Shown piece after piece: positions 1 to 7,295 of a stretch of 11,753 nt of DNA (position 1 is the first letter of the stretch; each line of letters opens with the position of its first letter). Source of the DNA: Gammaproteobacteria bacterium (GTDB lineage Bacteria; Pseudomonadota; Gammaproteobacteria; S012-40); NCBI GenBank assembly GCA_026982215.1, contig JALSHN010000334.1, positions 1-11,753 on the forward strand, written 5' to 3'. The position numbers and the translations under genes are program-made. The notes beneath the pieces were generated by a model that was not told where the DNA came from, made no database searches, and was given only the letters and a program-made list of their open reading frames with translations.

Positions 1-568
1 TCTGCCCATAGGCGGCCTGGGCCGCTTGAAAGCGCTGCTCGGCATGTTTGAGTTGGTAATCGGCCAGCTCATTCAAGGCCTCACGTGCACGACGGAATTC
101 CTGTTGGGCAGGGCCATAAAGGACTCGCTCGGCCTCCTCGATACGGCCGGTACGGCTGAGGGGGAGGATTTCCTTGTCCATGAATGTCCGGTAACGCCGC
201 CAAGCAATCTGAAAGTCATTCAGCAACCGGGTTTCCTCCCCACCCAGACGGCTCTGACGGTATTTGTCCTCGTTACGGGCCAGGCGGGCCAGTTGTTCCT
301 CGATCTTGGCCTCGTGCACCTTGGCCCGCTCGGGCTCGACGAGCAGGCGCCCCAGGCGATCACGGATGCGATACAGCGAGGCCTTCATGTCGTCTACCGT
401 CTCTACCGGGATCAGTTCCTGGTGGTAGAGGTCCACCACTTGCTGGTTAATAGCCCCGCTCTGCTGCAGTCCCACACCCCCAAGGATGAGGATCATGGCG
501 GTGAGCAGAGCAGTGGTGACGTAGATCTTGCTGGCGATCCGCCAGTGTTTGAAGGTTCTCAGTTGCAT
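1..568 (-). CDS. Methyl-accepting chemotaxis protein, N-terminal part (cut by window edge)
   Basis: The minus strand is open from an ATG at 568 to the window edge (189 codons, no stop). Residues 1-15 are a basic cytoplasmic segment, about 16-34 a hydrophobic transmembrane helix (VTTALLTAMILILGGVGL), and about 40 onward a charged all-helical region with the look of the four-helix-bundle MCP sensor domain (motifs ELIPVETVDDMKASLYRIRDRL, then paired amphipathic helices). The second membrane helix, HAMP and signalling domain would lie beyond the left edge. Such receptors sit in the inner membrane and feed CheA/CheW. The start is supported by AAGGAG at 579-584, ten bases from the ATG. A sigma-28-like promoter upstream supports a chemotaxis role. 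The same sensor domain also occurs on histidine kinases and diguanylate cyclases, which the missing C-terminus cannot exclude. Confidence 0.85.
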   Translation of the reverse strand, partial: MQLRTFKHWRIASKIYVTTALLTAMILILGGVGLQQSGAINQQVVDLYHQELIPVETVDDMKASLYRIRDRLGRLLVEPERAKVHEAKIEEQLARLARNEDKYRQSRLGGEETRLLNDFQIAWRRYRTFMDKEILPLSRTGRIEEAERVLYGPAQQEFRRAREALNELADYQLKHAEQRFQAAQAAYGQ

Positions 569-705
569 CTCGGCGATACTCCTTTTCCGTTGGATAGAGG
601 CACACCTCCCCGGAAAGCAGGGTGCGTGGATGACGAGATCTCAGTGGGAAGGGAAACCGTCGAGGAAACGGACGCTACCGATCGACGATCAGCAGGCAAG
701 ATTGG

Positions 706-745
706 GCGTTGCGTTGCGTTGCGTTGCGTTGCGTTGCGTTGCGTT
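706..745. repeat. Pentanucleotide tandem repeat, 8 perfect copies of GCGTT
   Basis: Eight uninterrupted copies of GCGTT on the + strand (AACGC on the - strand) run from 706 to 745. They lie 138-177 bases upstream of the chemoreceptor start codon and downstream of the proposed sigma-28 promoter, so they would be transcribed into its 5' leader. Perfect short tandem repeats of this kind change copy number by slipped-strand mispairing in known phase-variable loci. Variation here is an inference. Confidence 0.95.
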
Positions 746-783
746 CACGATGATTCCAAAACCACTGCGAATTTGCGAGAAAC

Positions 784-809
784 ATATCGGCAGCGGCTGG
801 AAAACTTGA
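784..809 (-). promoter_or_regulatory. Putative sigma-28 (FliA) promoter for the chemoreceptor gene
   Basis: On the minus strand, TCAAGTTT (802-809) is followed after 10 bases by GCCGATAT (784-791). The known flagellar sigma-28 consensus is TAAAGTTT-N11-GCCGATAA, and TCAAG-type -35 elements are common in pseudomonad-like gammaproteobacteria. The match is 7/8 and 7/8 with spacing one base short. It points at the chemoreceptor start about 216 bases away, the gene class usually controlled by this factor. Confidence 0.6.
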
Positions 810-903
810 GCGGTGCCGCAAAGTGTCTGATCAAGCCGGAAGCGCGCAAGCCATTGAAAACACTGAAACCCAGCCCAAAAACTAAGATTTGATTTATTTC
901 CCA

Positions 904-935
904 TAAAAAAATTGAGGGCTGGATTTTCCAACCTC
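904..935 (-). terminator. Terminator-like hairpin with T7 tract, facing left, with no assigned gene
   Basis: On the minus strand GAGG-T-TGGA, loop AAA, TCCA-GC-CCTC (914-935) forms an imperfect stem and is followed by a run of seven T (905-911). This is the architecture of an intrinsic terminator. No minus-strand gene ends here, so it could insulate the chemoreceptor promoter from antisense transcription, end a small RNA, or be a chance structure in an AT-rich stretch. Confidence 0.3.
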
Positions 936-1062
936 CCCGGACCAGGAGATCATAAAACCTTAACCACAACTCCACCGAGGATTAACACGCCTCTCCCATG
1001 ATGCCCCTTGCGCCCCCTGGGCCGACGTCATTGCATTTCATAAAGATGAAAAGGGGTGTCCC

Positions 1063-4062
1063 ATGCCTTGTTCACCACTACACCGACCCACCATCAGCCT
1101 GATCCTGTGCTCCCTGCTGGGGCTGTCCGCCTGCACCGAGCGCCTCGCGGGAAATGACGCAAGCCGCTGGACAGGCGGCGAAGGCAGTGCCGTGCTACAG
1201 GAGTCCCTGGGCAGTGTGCATTTTTCCGGCGGCAAGACCCTGGCCCTGGAGGTCGGCTTCGGCAGCGGCGCCACCCATCGTGCCGGCGATCCGGCCAACG
1301 TCTTTTACACCCTCACCGACCGGGGCCCAAACGTAAAGTGCAAGTCCAGCGCAGAGATCATTGGCGTGGCGGATTTCTGCGGCGCCGGCAACAGCGGCGA
1401 CAAGATCTTCCCCCTGCCCGATTACACGCCGCGCATCTACAAGATCAAACTCAACGAGGATTTCTCTACCGAGATTCTGCAAGTCATCGAACTGAAGGAC
1501 GCCAGCGGCCAGCCCATCAGCGGTCTGACCAACCCGCTCACCGCCACCGACACCGAAAAGGCCTTCGGCCCCGATGGCATGCAGATCGCCTTCGATCCCA
1601 ATGGCCTGGACACCGAGTCCATCGCCGCGCTCCGTGACGGCACTTTCTGGATCTCCGACGAATACGGCCCCAGCCTGGTACACGTCGCCGCCGATGGCAC
1701 CATCCTCGAACGCGTGGTGCCTGTTTCGGTGGCCGCCGACCTCGCCGACGCCGGTTATCCCGTCCGTGGCCTGCTACCGGACGTGCTGAAAAAGCGCAAG
1801 CTCAATCGCGGTATCGAATCCGTGACCATCGCCCCCGACGAGAGCGCCCTCTATTTCATGATGCAGAGCCCGCTGGCCAATCCGGACAAGGCCGCCTACA
1901 GCAACTCGCGCAACGTGCGCCTGCTGAAGTACAGCCTGAATGCCGACGGCAGCCTCGGCTCCCTGGTGGGCACCTACGTCTATACCCTCGACACCCCGCA
2001 GACCTTTGCCGACCTGCGCGACGGTAGCGGTGATCTGAAAAACGGTGACTTCCGCAAGCAGAGCAACGTCAAAGTCAGCGAGATGGTCGCCGTGGGCACG
2101 GACGATCTGATCGTGCTCGAACGCATCAGCAAGGTCACCAAGTTGTACCGGGTGGATCTCGCCACCGGTGACCGCATCGACAGCACGAGCAGCAGTGTTG
2201 CCGACGCGGCGGTGGCCAACAATGAATCCACCCGCGACAAGACCCTCGCCCAGCTCTACGACCCCAGCAGCGCCGGCGCCACGCCGCTGATGAAATCCCT
2301 GGTCTTCAACAGTCTCACCGATATGCCCGAGGGCATGAGCCTGCCCAGCAAAGTCGAAGGCATCGCCCTGCTCGACGACGACTATGTGCTCTTGATCAAC
2401 GACAACGACTTCGGCATCGAGGGTGCCCCCACGGTGGCCACGGTGCTGAAGATCGGCCAGCGCCTGCGTGGCGAGGAGACCCGCTCCCGGCGCATCGAAC
2501 TGGTACCGCGCGGCAGTTATGCCGCGGGCATCCTGGATGCCAGCGCCGCCGAGATCAACGCCTACGCAAAATCCACCCGGGAGGTGTTCGTCACCAATGC
2601 CGCCACCGGGAAGATCGACATTCTCGATGCCAGCGACCCAGCCACACTCGTTAAGGTCGCTGAGCTGGATCTGCCCGGCGACATCAACGACCCCTTGCTG
2701 GGCAGCGTCAACAGTGTCGCCATGCACGGCACGCTACTGGCTGCCGCCATCGAACGCGGCGACGGCCTCGGCAACGCCAAGCAGGGCCGTGGCCTGGTGG
2801 CCTTCTACGACATCACCACCCGCAGCCTGTTGAAGACCGTGGAGGTAGGCTATCTGCCAGACATGCTCACCTTCACTCCCGATGGCACGAAATTGCTGGT
2901 GGCCAACGAGGGCGAACCCAACGATGCCTACGATGTCGACCCCGAAGGTTCCGTGAGCCTGATCATTATCGACAACGGCACGCCGGCCGATACGGCCATC
3001 GAGATCGGCTTCAGTGATTTCAACAGCGGCGGCAGCCGCGCCGCCGAGCTGCCCGCGGAGGTACGCATCTTCGGCCCCGGCGCCAGCGTGGCGCAGGATC
3101 TGGAACCGGAATACATCACCGTCTCGGCAGACTCACAGCGTGCCTGGGTGGCGCTGCAGGAGAACAATGCCCTGGCCGAGATCGACCTGGCGACTGCCCG
3201 CGTCACGCGCATCGCCGCGCTCGGTTACAAGGACTACGGCCGAGCGGGGAACGGGCTGGATGCCAGCGACCGCGACAATGTCGCCGGCCTCGACGGCACC
3301 GTGCTGCGCAACGGTCGCGGCAAGATCAACATCCGCACCTGGGACAACGTGCTGGGCATGTATCAGCCGGACGGTATCGCCAGCTTGCGTGTCGATGGCG
3401 TCGATTACGTGCTCACCGCCAACGAGGGCGACGCCCGCGACTATGCCGGCTTCAGCGAGGAAGTTCGCATGGCGGACATGGTGGCCAACGGGTATGTGCT
3501 CAGTGCCGAACTGGCCGCCGATCAGGCCGAGGAGGCCCTAGGCCGGCTCAAGATCACCAGCGTGCAGGGTACGCGCAACGGCGTGCTGGAGACTCTGTAC
3601 TCCTACGGCGCGCGGTCCTTCTCGGTGCGTGACGATGCCGGCAACCTGCTCTTCGACAGCGGCGACGATATCGCCCGCATCACCGCCGGGCGGCTGGGGC
3701 AGGACTTCAATGCCAACAACTCCAAGGCGCCCACCAGCAAGAAGAACGACCGCTCCGCGGCCAAGGGTGCCGAGCCGGAGGCATTGGCCGTGGGAATGGT
3801 CAACGGTCGTCGTTATGCCTTCATCGGCCTGGAACGGGTGTCCGGTATCCTGGTGTACGACGTCACCGCGCCGCGCTCGCCGCAGTTCGTGCAGTACATC
3901 AACAACCGCGATTTCACCAAGGACCCCACGCTGGAGGCCGCCGGCGATGTTGCTCCCGAGGGCATGAGCTTTGTTAGCGCCGAGGACAGCCCCAGCGGCA
4001 AGCCGCTGTTGATCGTCTCCAACGAGGTCAGCGGGACGACCACCGTCTATGAGATCCGTTGA
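1063..4062 (+). CDS. Two-domain lipoprotein: phytase-like esterase domain plus choice-of-anchor I domain
   Basis: The 999-residue product begins with a lipoprotein signal peptide: hydrophobic ISLILCSLLGLSAC with lipobox LSAC, giving Cys24 as the lipidated residue, so it should be anchored in the envelope. Residues of about 45-465 match the 'esterase-like activity of phytase' family: TDRGPN near 85-90, YTPRIYKI near 121, WISDEYGPSL near 196-205, NRGIES near 248 and PEGMS near 420. Residues of about 480-999 match the choice-of-anchor I beta-propeller type: VANEGEPNDAYD, LTANEGDARDYAGF, AEPEALAVGM near 902, GLERVSGILVYD near 922, APEGMSF near 963 and EVSGTTTVYEI at the end. The family is usually thought to be extracytoplasmic and phosphatase-like, but substrate is unknown. 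The start is supported by AGGGG at 1052-1056. It is intact and apparently monocistronic, with a terminator just after the stop. Confidence 0.9.
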   Translation: MPCSPLHRPTISLILCSLLGLSACTERLAGNDASRWTGGEGSAVLQESLGSVHFSGGKTLALEVGFGSGATHRAGDPANVFYTLTDRGPNVKCKSSAEIIGVADFCGAGNSGDKIFPLPDYTPRIYKIKLNEDFSTEILQVIELKDASGQPISGLTNPLTATDTEKAFGPDGMQIAFDPNGLDTESIAALRDGTFWISDEYGPSLVHVAADGTILERVVPVSVAADLADAGYPVRGLLPDVLKKRKLNRGIESVTIAPDESALYFMMQSPLANPDKAAYSNSRNVRLLKYSLNADGSLGSLVGTYVYTLDTPQTFADLRDGSGDLKNGDFRKQSNVKVSEMVAVGTDDLIVLERISKVTKLYRVDLATGDRIDSTSSSVADAAVANNESTRDKTLAQLYDPSSAGATPLMKSLVFNSLTDMPEGMSLPSKVEGIALLDDDYVLLINDNDFGIEGAPTVATVLKIGQRLRGEETRSRRIELVPRGSYAAGILDASAAEINAYAKSTREVFVTNAATGKIDILDASDPATLVKVAELDLPGDINDPLLGSVNSVAMHGTLLAAAIERGDGLGNAKQGRGLVAFYDITTRSLLKTVEVGYLPDMLTFTPDGTKLLVANEGEPNDAYDVDPEGSVSLIIIDNGTPADTAIEIGFSDFNSGGSRAAELPAEVRIFGPGASVAQDLEPEYITVSADSQRAWVALQENNALAEIDLATARVTRIAALGYKDYGRAGNGLDASDRDNVAGLDGTVLRNGRGKINIRTWDNVLGMYQPDGIASLRVDGVDYVLTANEGDARDYAGFSEEVRMADMVANGYVLSAELAADQAEEALGRLKITSVQGTRNGVLETLYSYGARSFSVRDDAGNLLFDSGDDIARITAGRLGQDFNANNSKAPTSKKNDRSAAKGAEPEALAVGMVNGRRYAFIGLERVSGILVYDVTAPRSPQFVQYINNRDFTKDPTLEAAGDVAPEGMSFVSAEDSPSGKPLLIVSNEVSGTTTVYEIR

Positions 4063-4077
4063 TCCTTTCTGGAAAAC

Positions 4078-4107
4078 GCCCCCGGCTCAGGCCGGGGGCC
4101 GTTGTTT
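4078..4107 (+). terminator. Intrinsic terminator between convergent genes
   Basis: A perfect 9-bp stem, GCCCCCGGC / GCCGGGGGC (4078-4086 and 4091-4099) with loop TCAG, starts 15 bases after the lipoprotein stop and is followed by CGTTGTTT. Reading left, the same stem is followed by GTTTTCC, so it can also serve the small convergent lipoprotein gene ending at 4107. Confidence 0.85.
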
Positions 4108-4328
4108 CACTGAAAGCCTCCCAATCGCGGGGCGAGCGGGTAGACCACCCCGTCGCGGGCGAAGCCGATGAAATCGGTCCGGCCGTCGCTGTCCATCGAG
4201 CCTGAGCCGCCTCCCGAGCCCTGATTCGTTGGCAGCGCTCCATCGCCCCCCCCCGGATCGTCATCCCCGGGGATCCCCAGGCCACAGGCACCTAGGCCCA
4301 GGGCCAGCACCAGCCATCGTTTACCCAT
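4107..4328 (-). CDS. Small glycine- and aspartate-rich lipoprotein, unknown function
   Basis: This 73-residue protein starts MGKRWLVLALGLGACG, a short lipoprotein signal with lipobox LGAC and lipidated Cys15. The mature part is low complexity and rich in Gly, Asp and Ser (GDDDPGGGDG, then GSGGGSGSMDSDG), ending in a more ordered FIGFARDGVVYPL segment. I do not recognise the family. The start is chosen because GGGAGGGAGAG lies directly upstream of the ATG at 4328, and a longer upstream reading has no signal peptide at its N-terminus. The codons for residues 25-28 contain a run of nine G. The gene lies 128 bases downstream of the regulator pseudogene on the same strand, with a hairpin and an 11-bp tandem repeat between them. 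It shares a terminator with the convergent large lipoprotein gene. Confidence 0.7.
   Translation of the reverse strand: MGKRWLVLALGLGACGLGIPGDDDPGGGDGALPTNQGSGGGSGSMDSDGRTDFIGFARDGVVYPLAPRLGGFQ
4246..4254. repeat. Homopolymer of nine C (G9 in the sense of the small lipoprotein gene)
   Basis: Nine consecutive C on the + strand fall inside codons 25-28 of the small lipoprotein (Pro-Gly-Gly-Gly). A change of one base would shift the frame just after the lipobox region. A C9 also occurs in gshA (10526-10534), so in this GC-rich genome such a tract alone is weak evidence for a contingency locus. Confidence 0.9.
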
Positions 4329-4360
4329 CGTCTCTCCCTCCCTGAATGTCGCTGTCGTTC

Positions 4361-4379
4361 GCCCCCGGCGAGCGGGGGC
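4361..4379 (-). other. GC-rich hairpin in the leader of the small lipoprotein gene
   Basis: GCCCCCG (4361-4367) pairs with CGGGGGC (4373-4379) around a five-base loop. On the minus strand it is followed by GAACGACAG, not a T tract, so it is a poor intrinsic terminator for the upstream regulator. It could be a leader structure or attenuator of the small lipoprotein transcript. Confidence 0.4.
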
Positions 4380-4410
4380 ACCGATGGATGAGCGAGGGTA
4401 CGGCGGAGGA

Positions 4411-4432
4411 GGTAACACGGCGGTAACACGCC
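4411..4432 (-). promoter_or_regulatory. 11-bp tandem direct repeat, candidate SARP/OmpR-type operator
   Basis: Two adjacent 11-base units, GGTAACACGGC (4411-4421) and GGTAACACGCC (4422-4432), differ at one base. They lie 83-104 bases upstream of the small lipoprotein start, in the gap after the regulator pseudogene. SARP/BTAD activators are known to bind direct repeats with an 11-bp period near the -35 region. Assigning this site to such a regulator is inference. No good -10 was found; TACCCT about ten bases downstream on the minus strand is weak. Confidence 0.45.
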
Positions 4433-4456
4433 GTCGCTGTGATAGGAGCGATGACC

Positions 4457-7160
4457 TCAGGAGAGCAGTTCGGCCAACAACGCCTGGGTGGCCGGTGAGG
4501 GGGAGACGCCCAGCTCCGCCTGGAACCGGCGCCGGCAGCGGTGGTAGAGCCGCAATGCCTCGGTGGTCCGTCCCAGCCGGGCATGGGCCCGTATCGGCTC
4601 GCGGTAGAAGGGTTCGTGGAGGTCGTCCACGGCGAGGGCACGGTGATAAAGCGTGATCAACGCCTCCCAGCGGCCCTGGGAGCGCCACTGCGCGCCCAGA
4701 CACTGGTAACCCTGAAGAACGGCATCATGCAGCCGGTCGCGGGGAGCGAGCAACCAGGATGCCTCGCCTTCCTCGACGAGGAAGGGGCCATGATAGAGCC
4801 CCAGGGCGCGTTCGAGCAACCGGGGATCGTCCCCGTGCAGACCAGCCTCCACTGCCTGGGCATCCACCCACAGCTCGTGATGGAGGCTGAGCCGCCCATT
4901 CTCGAAGGCCACCGCGTCGGTATCCCCCAAGAGGCGCCGCAGGCGTTGCAAGGTGGTGATCAAAGCACGGCGGGCGGAAGGTACGGCTACGGGCGATGAC
5001 CGCCTCGGCCTCGCGATAACAGCCCGCTTCGATAAGTAGATAGGCCCGGGCGCTGTGGGCCAACAATTCAGTGAGGGCTGTGAAGCTCGCCGATGTCGGC
5101 ACAGGCGCGGTCGATGTGTTCTCGCGCAAGGAGCAGCTCCCCCTGGAGCCAGGCCGACCAAGCGGCCAGATAGTGATAGTGGACCTGCTCATGGCGGTTG
5201 GCGGGGCGGATATGGCTCCGGTAGCGCCTCAGCAATACCTCGCCCCGCTCATGGTCCTGTTGGGTGAGGCAATAGATGATGGCGGCTGACAGCAACCACA
5301 GATTCCCCACCAGGATGCCGTGCCGTTCCGCCAACGCCAAGGCCTGGTCGATGAATTCCAGGGTGCCGTCCCGGTCGTTGTCGTTCCAGCGGCGGGTGAT
5401 CTCCACCGGGCTGGCGATGACCCGGGCCAGGGGGGCGACCGCCTCGTCGTCGATCAGCGGCTGCAGCGCCTCGGCCAGCAGCGTCAACCGGGAGGGTCGA
5501 GGGTGCCAGGTGAAGAACATCGCCAGACAGGAAGCGGCCAGGCAACGGCCAGTGGGGTCCAAGATGGCGGGCAGCCCCTGGCGCAGGCGTTCCGCGCTCT
5601 GATGCCAATCGTGGATGCCGCGGCTATCCGGGCAGGCGGTAAACCCCATGTTGAAGGCAGTGAAGGCCACCCGGCCGGCCAGGGCAGGATCGCCGGGAGG
5701 ACCGAATCGTGCCTGCAGACGTTTCAGCTCGGCCAGCCAATGAGGCACCTCGGCCAAGGTGTCGTTGCGATACATGATCCCGTCCATGAGCCCCAGCCAG
5801 GCGAGGTAGAGCCCGGCAGGCTCCTCGGCGGCCTCGAAGGCCTCGAGCGCCCTGCGAAATCCCACCATGGCCACCACAGGATCGGTGGGCAGGCGGGCTG
5901 CGGCCTGCCAGTGGATCAGTCAGGGATCCCCTGCCAACCGAGAGGCCGGCAGAACAGCCAGCCAACGCGCCAACACGTGGTGGCGCCCCTGCATCAGCAG
6001 CTCCGAGGCGCTGCGGCGGACCAATGCCTCCAGCGCCGACCAATGGCCGATCTCGCCGAACAGCCGCACTGCTGCCTCCCGTCGCCGACCTCGGCGAGCC
6101 AGTGGGCGCTGCGCCCCTTGAGTACCACCACCTCTGCGGCCAACACCCTCTCGGCCTGTCCCTGGAGAAAGGCCTGCAACAAGGGGTGATAGCTGTAGGC
6201 CACCCGCCCTCCCGCCAGACGGGTGACGAACATCTGCCGTTCAGCCAGCCATTCCAACCGCCGGCCGCTGTCGTCGATCCCGCTGAGACGTGCCGCCTGC
6301 TCCGGCTCCACCACGGGCAACCAAGCGGTGGTCAACAACAGCCACCGGGTCTCGGCAGGCAGGTGTTGGAAAACCTCGTTGACGAAATAGGTGGCGAACT
6401 GGCGCTCGGGGTCCGTTCCGTCGGCCGGTAAAGGGGAGAGGACGGGACCCTCCCCGACCACCCGCCCCAATTGCAGGATCAAGCCGGTGACCCAACCATC
6501 CGCCCGCCCCTGCCAATGGGCCACGTCCTCTTCGGAGAACCGTGTTCCCGCGAGACGCCGAGCAATGGCCCGGGCCTCGTCCGCGGTCAGGCGCAGCTGA
6601 TGCCAATCCAGGCAGGCCAACCGCCCCTCGGCCTGGAGAGCGGCGTAGGCCGGTGGCGGTTCGCAACGGCTGAGCACTATCACCCGGCAATCGGCGGGGG
6701 TCGCCTCCAGGCCCTGGCGCAGGGTCTGGTGAAAACGGCCATCGTCATGCAAGGTCTCCATATCATCCAGCACCAACACCGCCGGGCTCTCCAAGGCGGC
6801 GAAGAGACGAGCGAAGAACCGTCGCGCGAAGGCCCCAGGGGCGGCCTGATATTCGGGAGTCAGCGCAGGCAACCGACGCCGGCGGTCACCGTTGCGTCGT
6901 GTGAGCCCCTCGCCGAGGCCGTGGAAAAACGGGGCGAGATCGGAATCGGCCTCATCCAGGCGATACCACAACGGCTCAATACCCCGGGCCTGAAGGTAAC
7001 TGACCGCCAAGCTGGTTTTACCGGCCCCGGCCGGCCCACAGATCCACAGCAGCGGTGCCGAGGCCGAGCGGTCCATGGCATGGAACAGGCGCAGCCGGGG
7101 ATGCACCCGCTCCGTTGCCGGCGCCGTCAGTTTGAGAGGGTTGAATGGGGGGCTCGCCAT
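4457..7160 (-). pseudogene. Decayed STAND-ATPase / TPR / BTAD (MalT- and SARP-like) transcriptional regulator
   Basis: The intact part starts at ATG 7160 (GGGAG seven bases upstream) and reads MASPPFNPLKL; Walker A GPAGAGKTS is at residues 42-50 and Walker B VLVLDD near 128-133, the layout of large MalT-like ATP-dependent activators. Reading is lost near 6078-6080, where one missing base shifts the frame. It continues as EAAVRLFGEIGHWSALEALV, typical of the helical middle region, meets TGA at 5920-5922 (context DP-stop-LIHWQAA, where relatives have Trp), then runs through TPR-like helices to 5077. An extra C (5075-5077) shifts it again to LTELLAHSARAYLLIEAGCY. A third frame change at about 4975-5005 joins directly to a BTAD domain (RALITTLQRLRRLLGD to PSPATQALLAELLS, stop 4457). 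The winged-helix segment expected before BTAD is not seen in any frame. It is almost certainly non-functional as a full-length protein unless the lesions are sequencing errors. Confidence 0.85.
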
Positions 7161-7202
7161 GAGCGGTCTCCCAGGGGCGGATAGTCTTGGATCCCGGCCG
7201 TC

Positions 7203-7230
7203 ACTATAACGACCCCGCCCCTGACGACAA
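7203..7230 (-). promoter_or_regulatory. Putative sigma-70 promoter of the regulator pseudogene
   Basis: On the minus strand TTGTCG (7225-7230, 4/6 to consensus) and TATAGT (7203-7208, 5/6) are separated by 16 bases and lie 43 bases upstream of the regulator start. It sits just downstream of the DUF481 terminator, so the regulator would be its own transcription unit. Confidence 0.5.
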
Positions 7231-7247
7231 AACCACCTCCCCAAATG

Positions 7248-7275
7248 AAAACGGGCCGCGATCGCGACCCGTTTC
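7248..7275 (-). terminator. Intrinsic terminator of the DUF481 gene
   Basis: AAACGGG (7249-7255) pairs with CCCGTTT (7268-7274), and the inner CGCG/CGCG continues the stem with a G-U wobble. On the minus strand the hairpin ends in TTTTC. It begins about 21 bases beyond the stop codon at 7296. A second small inverted repeat, CCGG-CGAG-CCGG (7281-7292), lies between. Confidence 0.75.
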
Positions 7276-7295
7276 CAGATCCGGCGAGCCGGCAT

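Larger units (their letters stand above)
569..1062. other. 494-bp divergent intergenic region between the chemoreceptor and the phytase-like lipoprotein gene
   Basis: No credible gene lies here. It holds, from left to right, the chemoreceptor ribosome binding site (579-584), an eight-copy pentamer repeat (706-745), a sigma-28-like promoter facing left (784-809), an AT-richer stretch (about 840-970) and a left-facing hairpin with a T7 tract (905-935). The + strand ribosome binding site of the lipoprotein gene (AGGGG, 1052-1056) is at the right end. I could not identify a convincing sigma-70 promoter for the lipoprotein gene. Confidence 0.7.

Noticed and set aside
26..892. A 288-codon open frame on the + strand across the chemoreceptor region and the pentamer repeat
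   Set aside because: It is antisense to a clear chemoreceptor reading with start, ribosome binding site and membrane helix. It has no recognisable domain and reads through the tandem repeat.
1018..1034. Possible sigma-54 promoter (GG ... GC) before the phytase-like gene
   Set aside because: The GG-GC spacing is 11-12 bases, not the required 10.
1025..1042. Possible PHO box before the phytase-like gene (two TCAT-containing units)
   Set aside because: The repeated TCA motifs are 10 bases apart rather than 11 and match the consensus poorly, so phosphate control is not supported by sequence.
5920..5922. In-frame TGA of the regulator as a recoded (selenocysteine or readthrough) codon
   Set aside because: The context predicts Trp, there is no reason for Sec in this family, and other frameshifts in the same gene make simple decay the better explanation.
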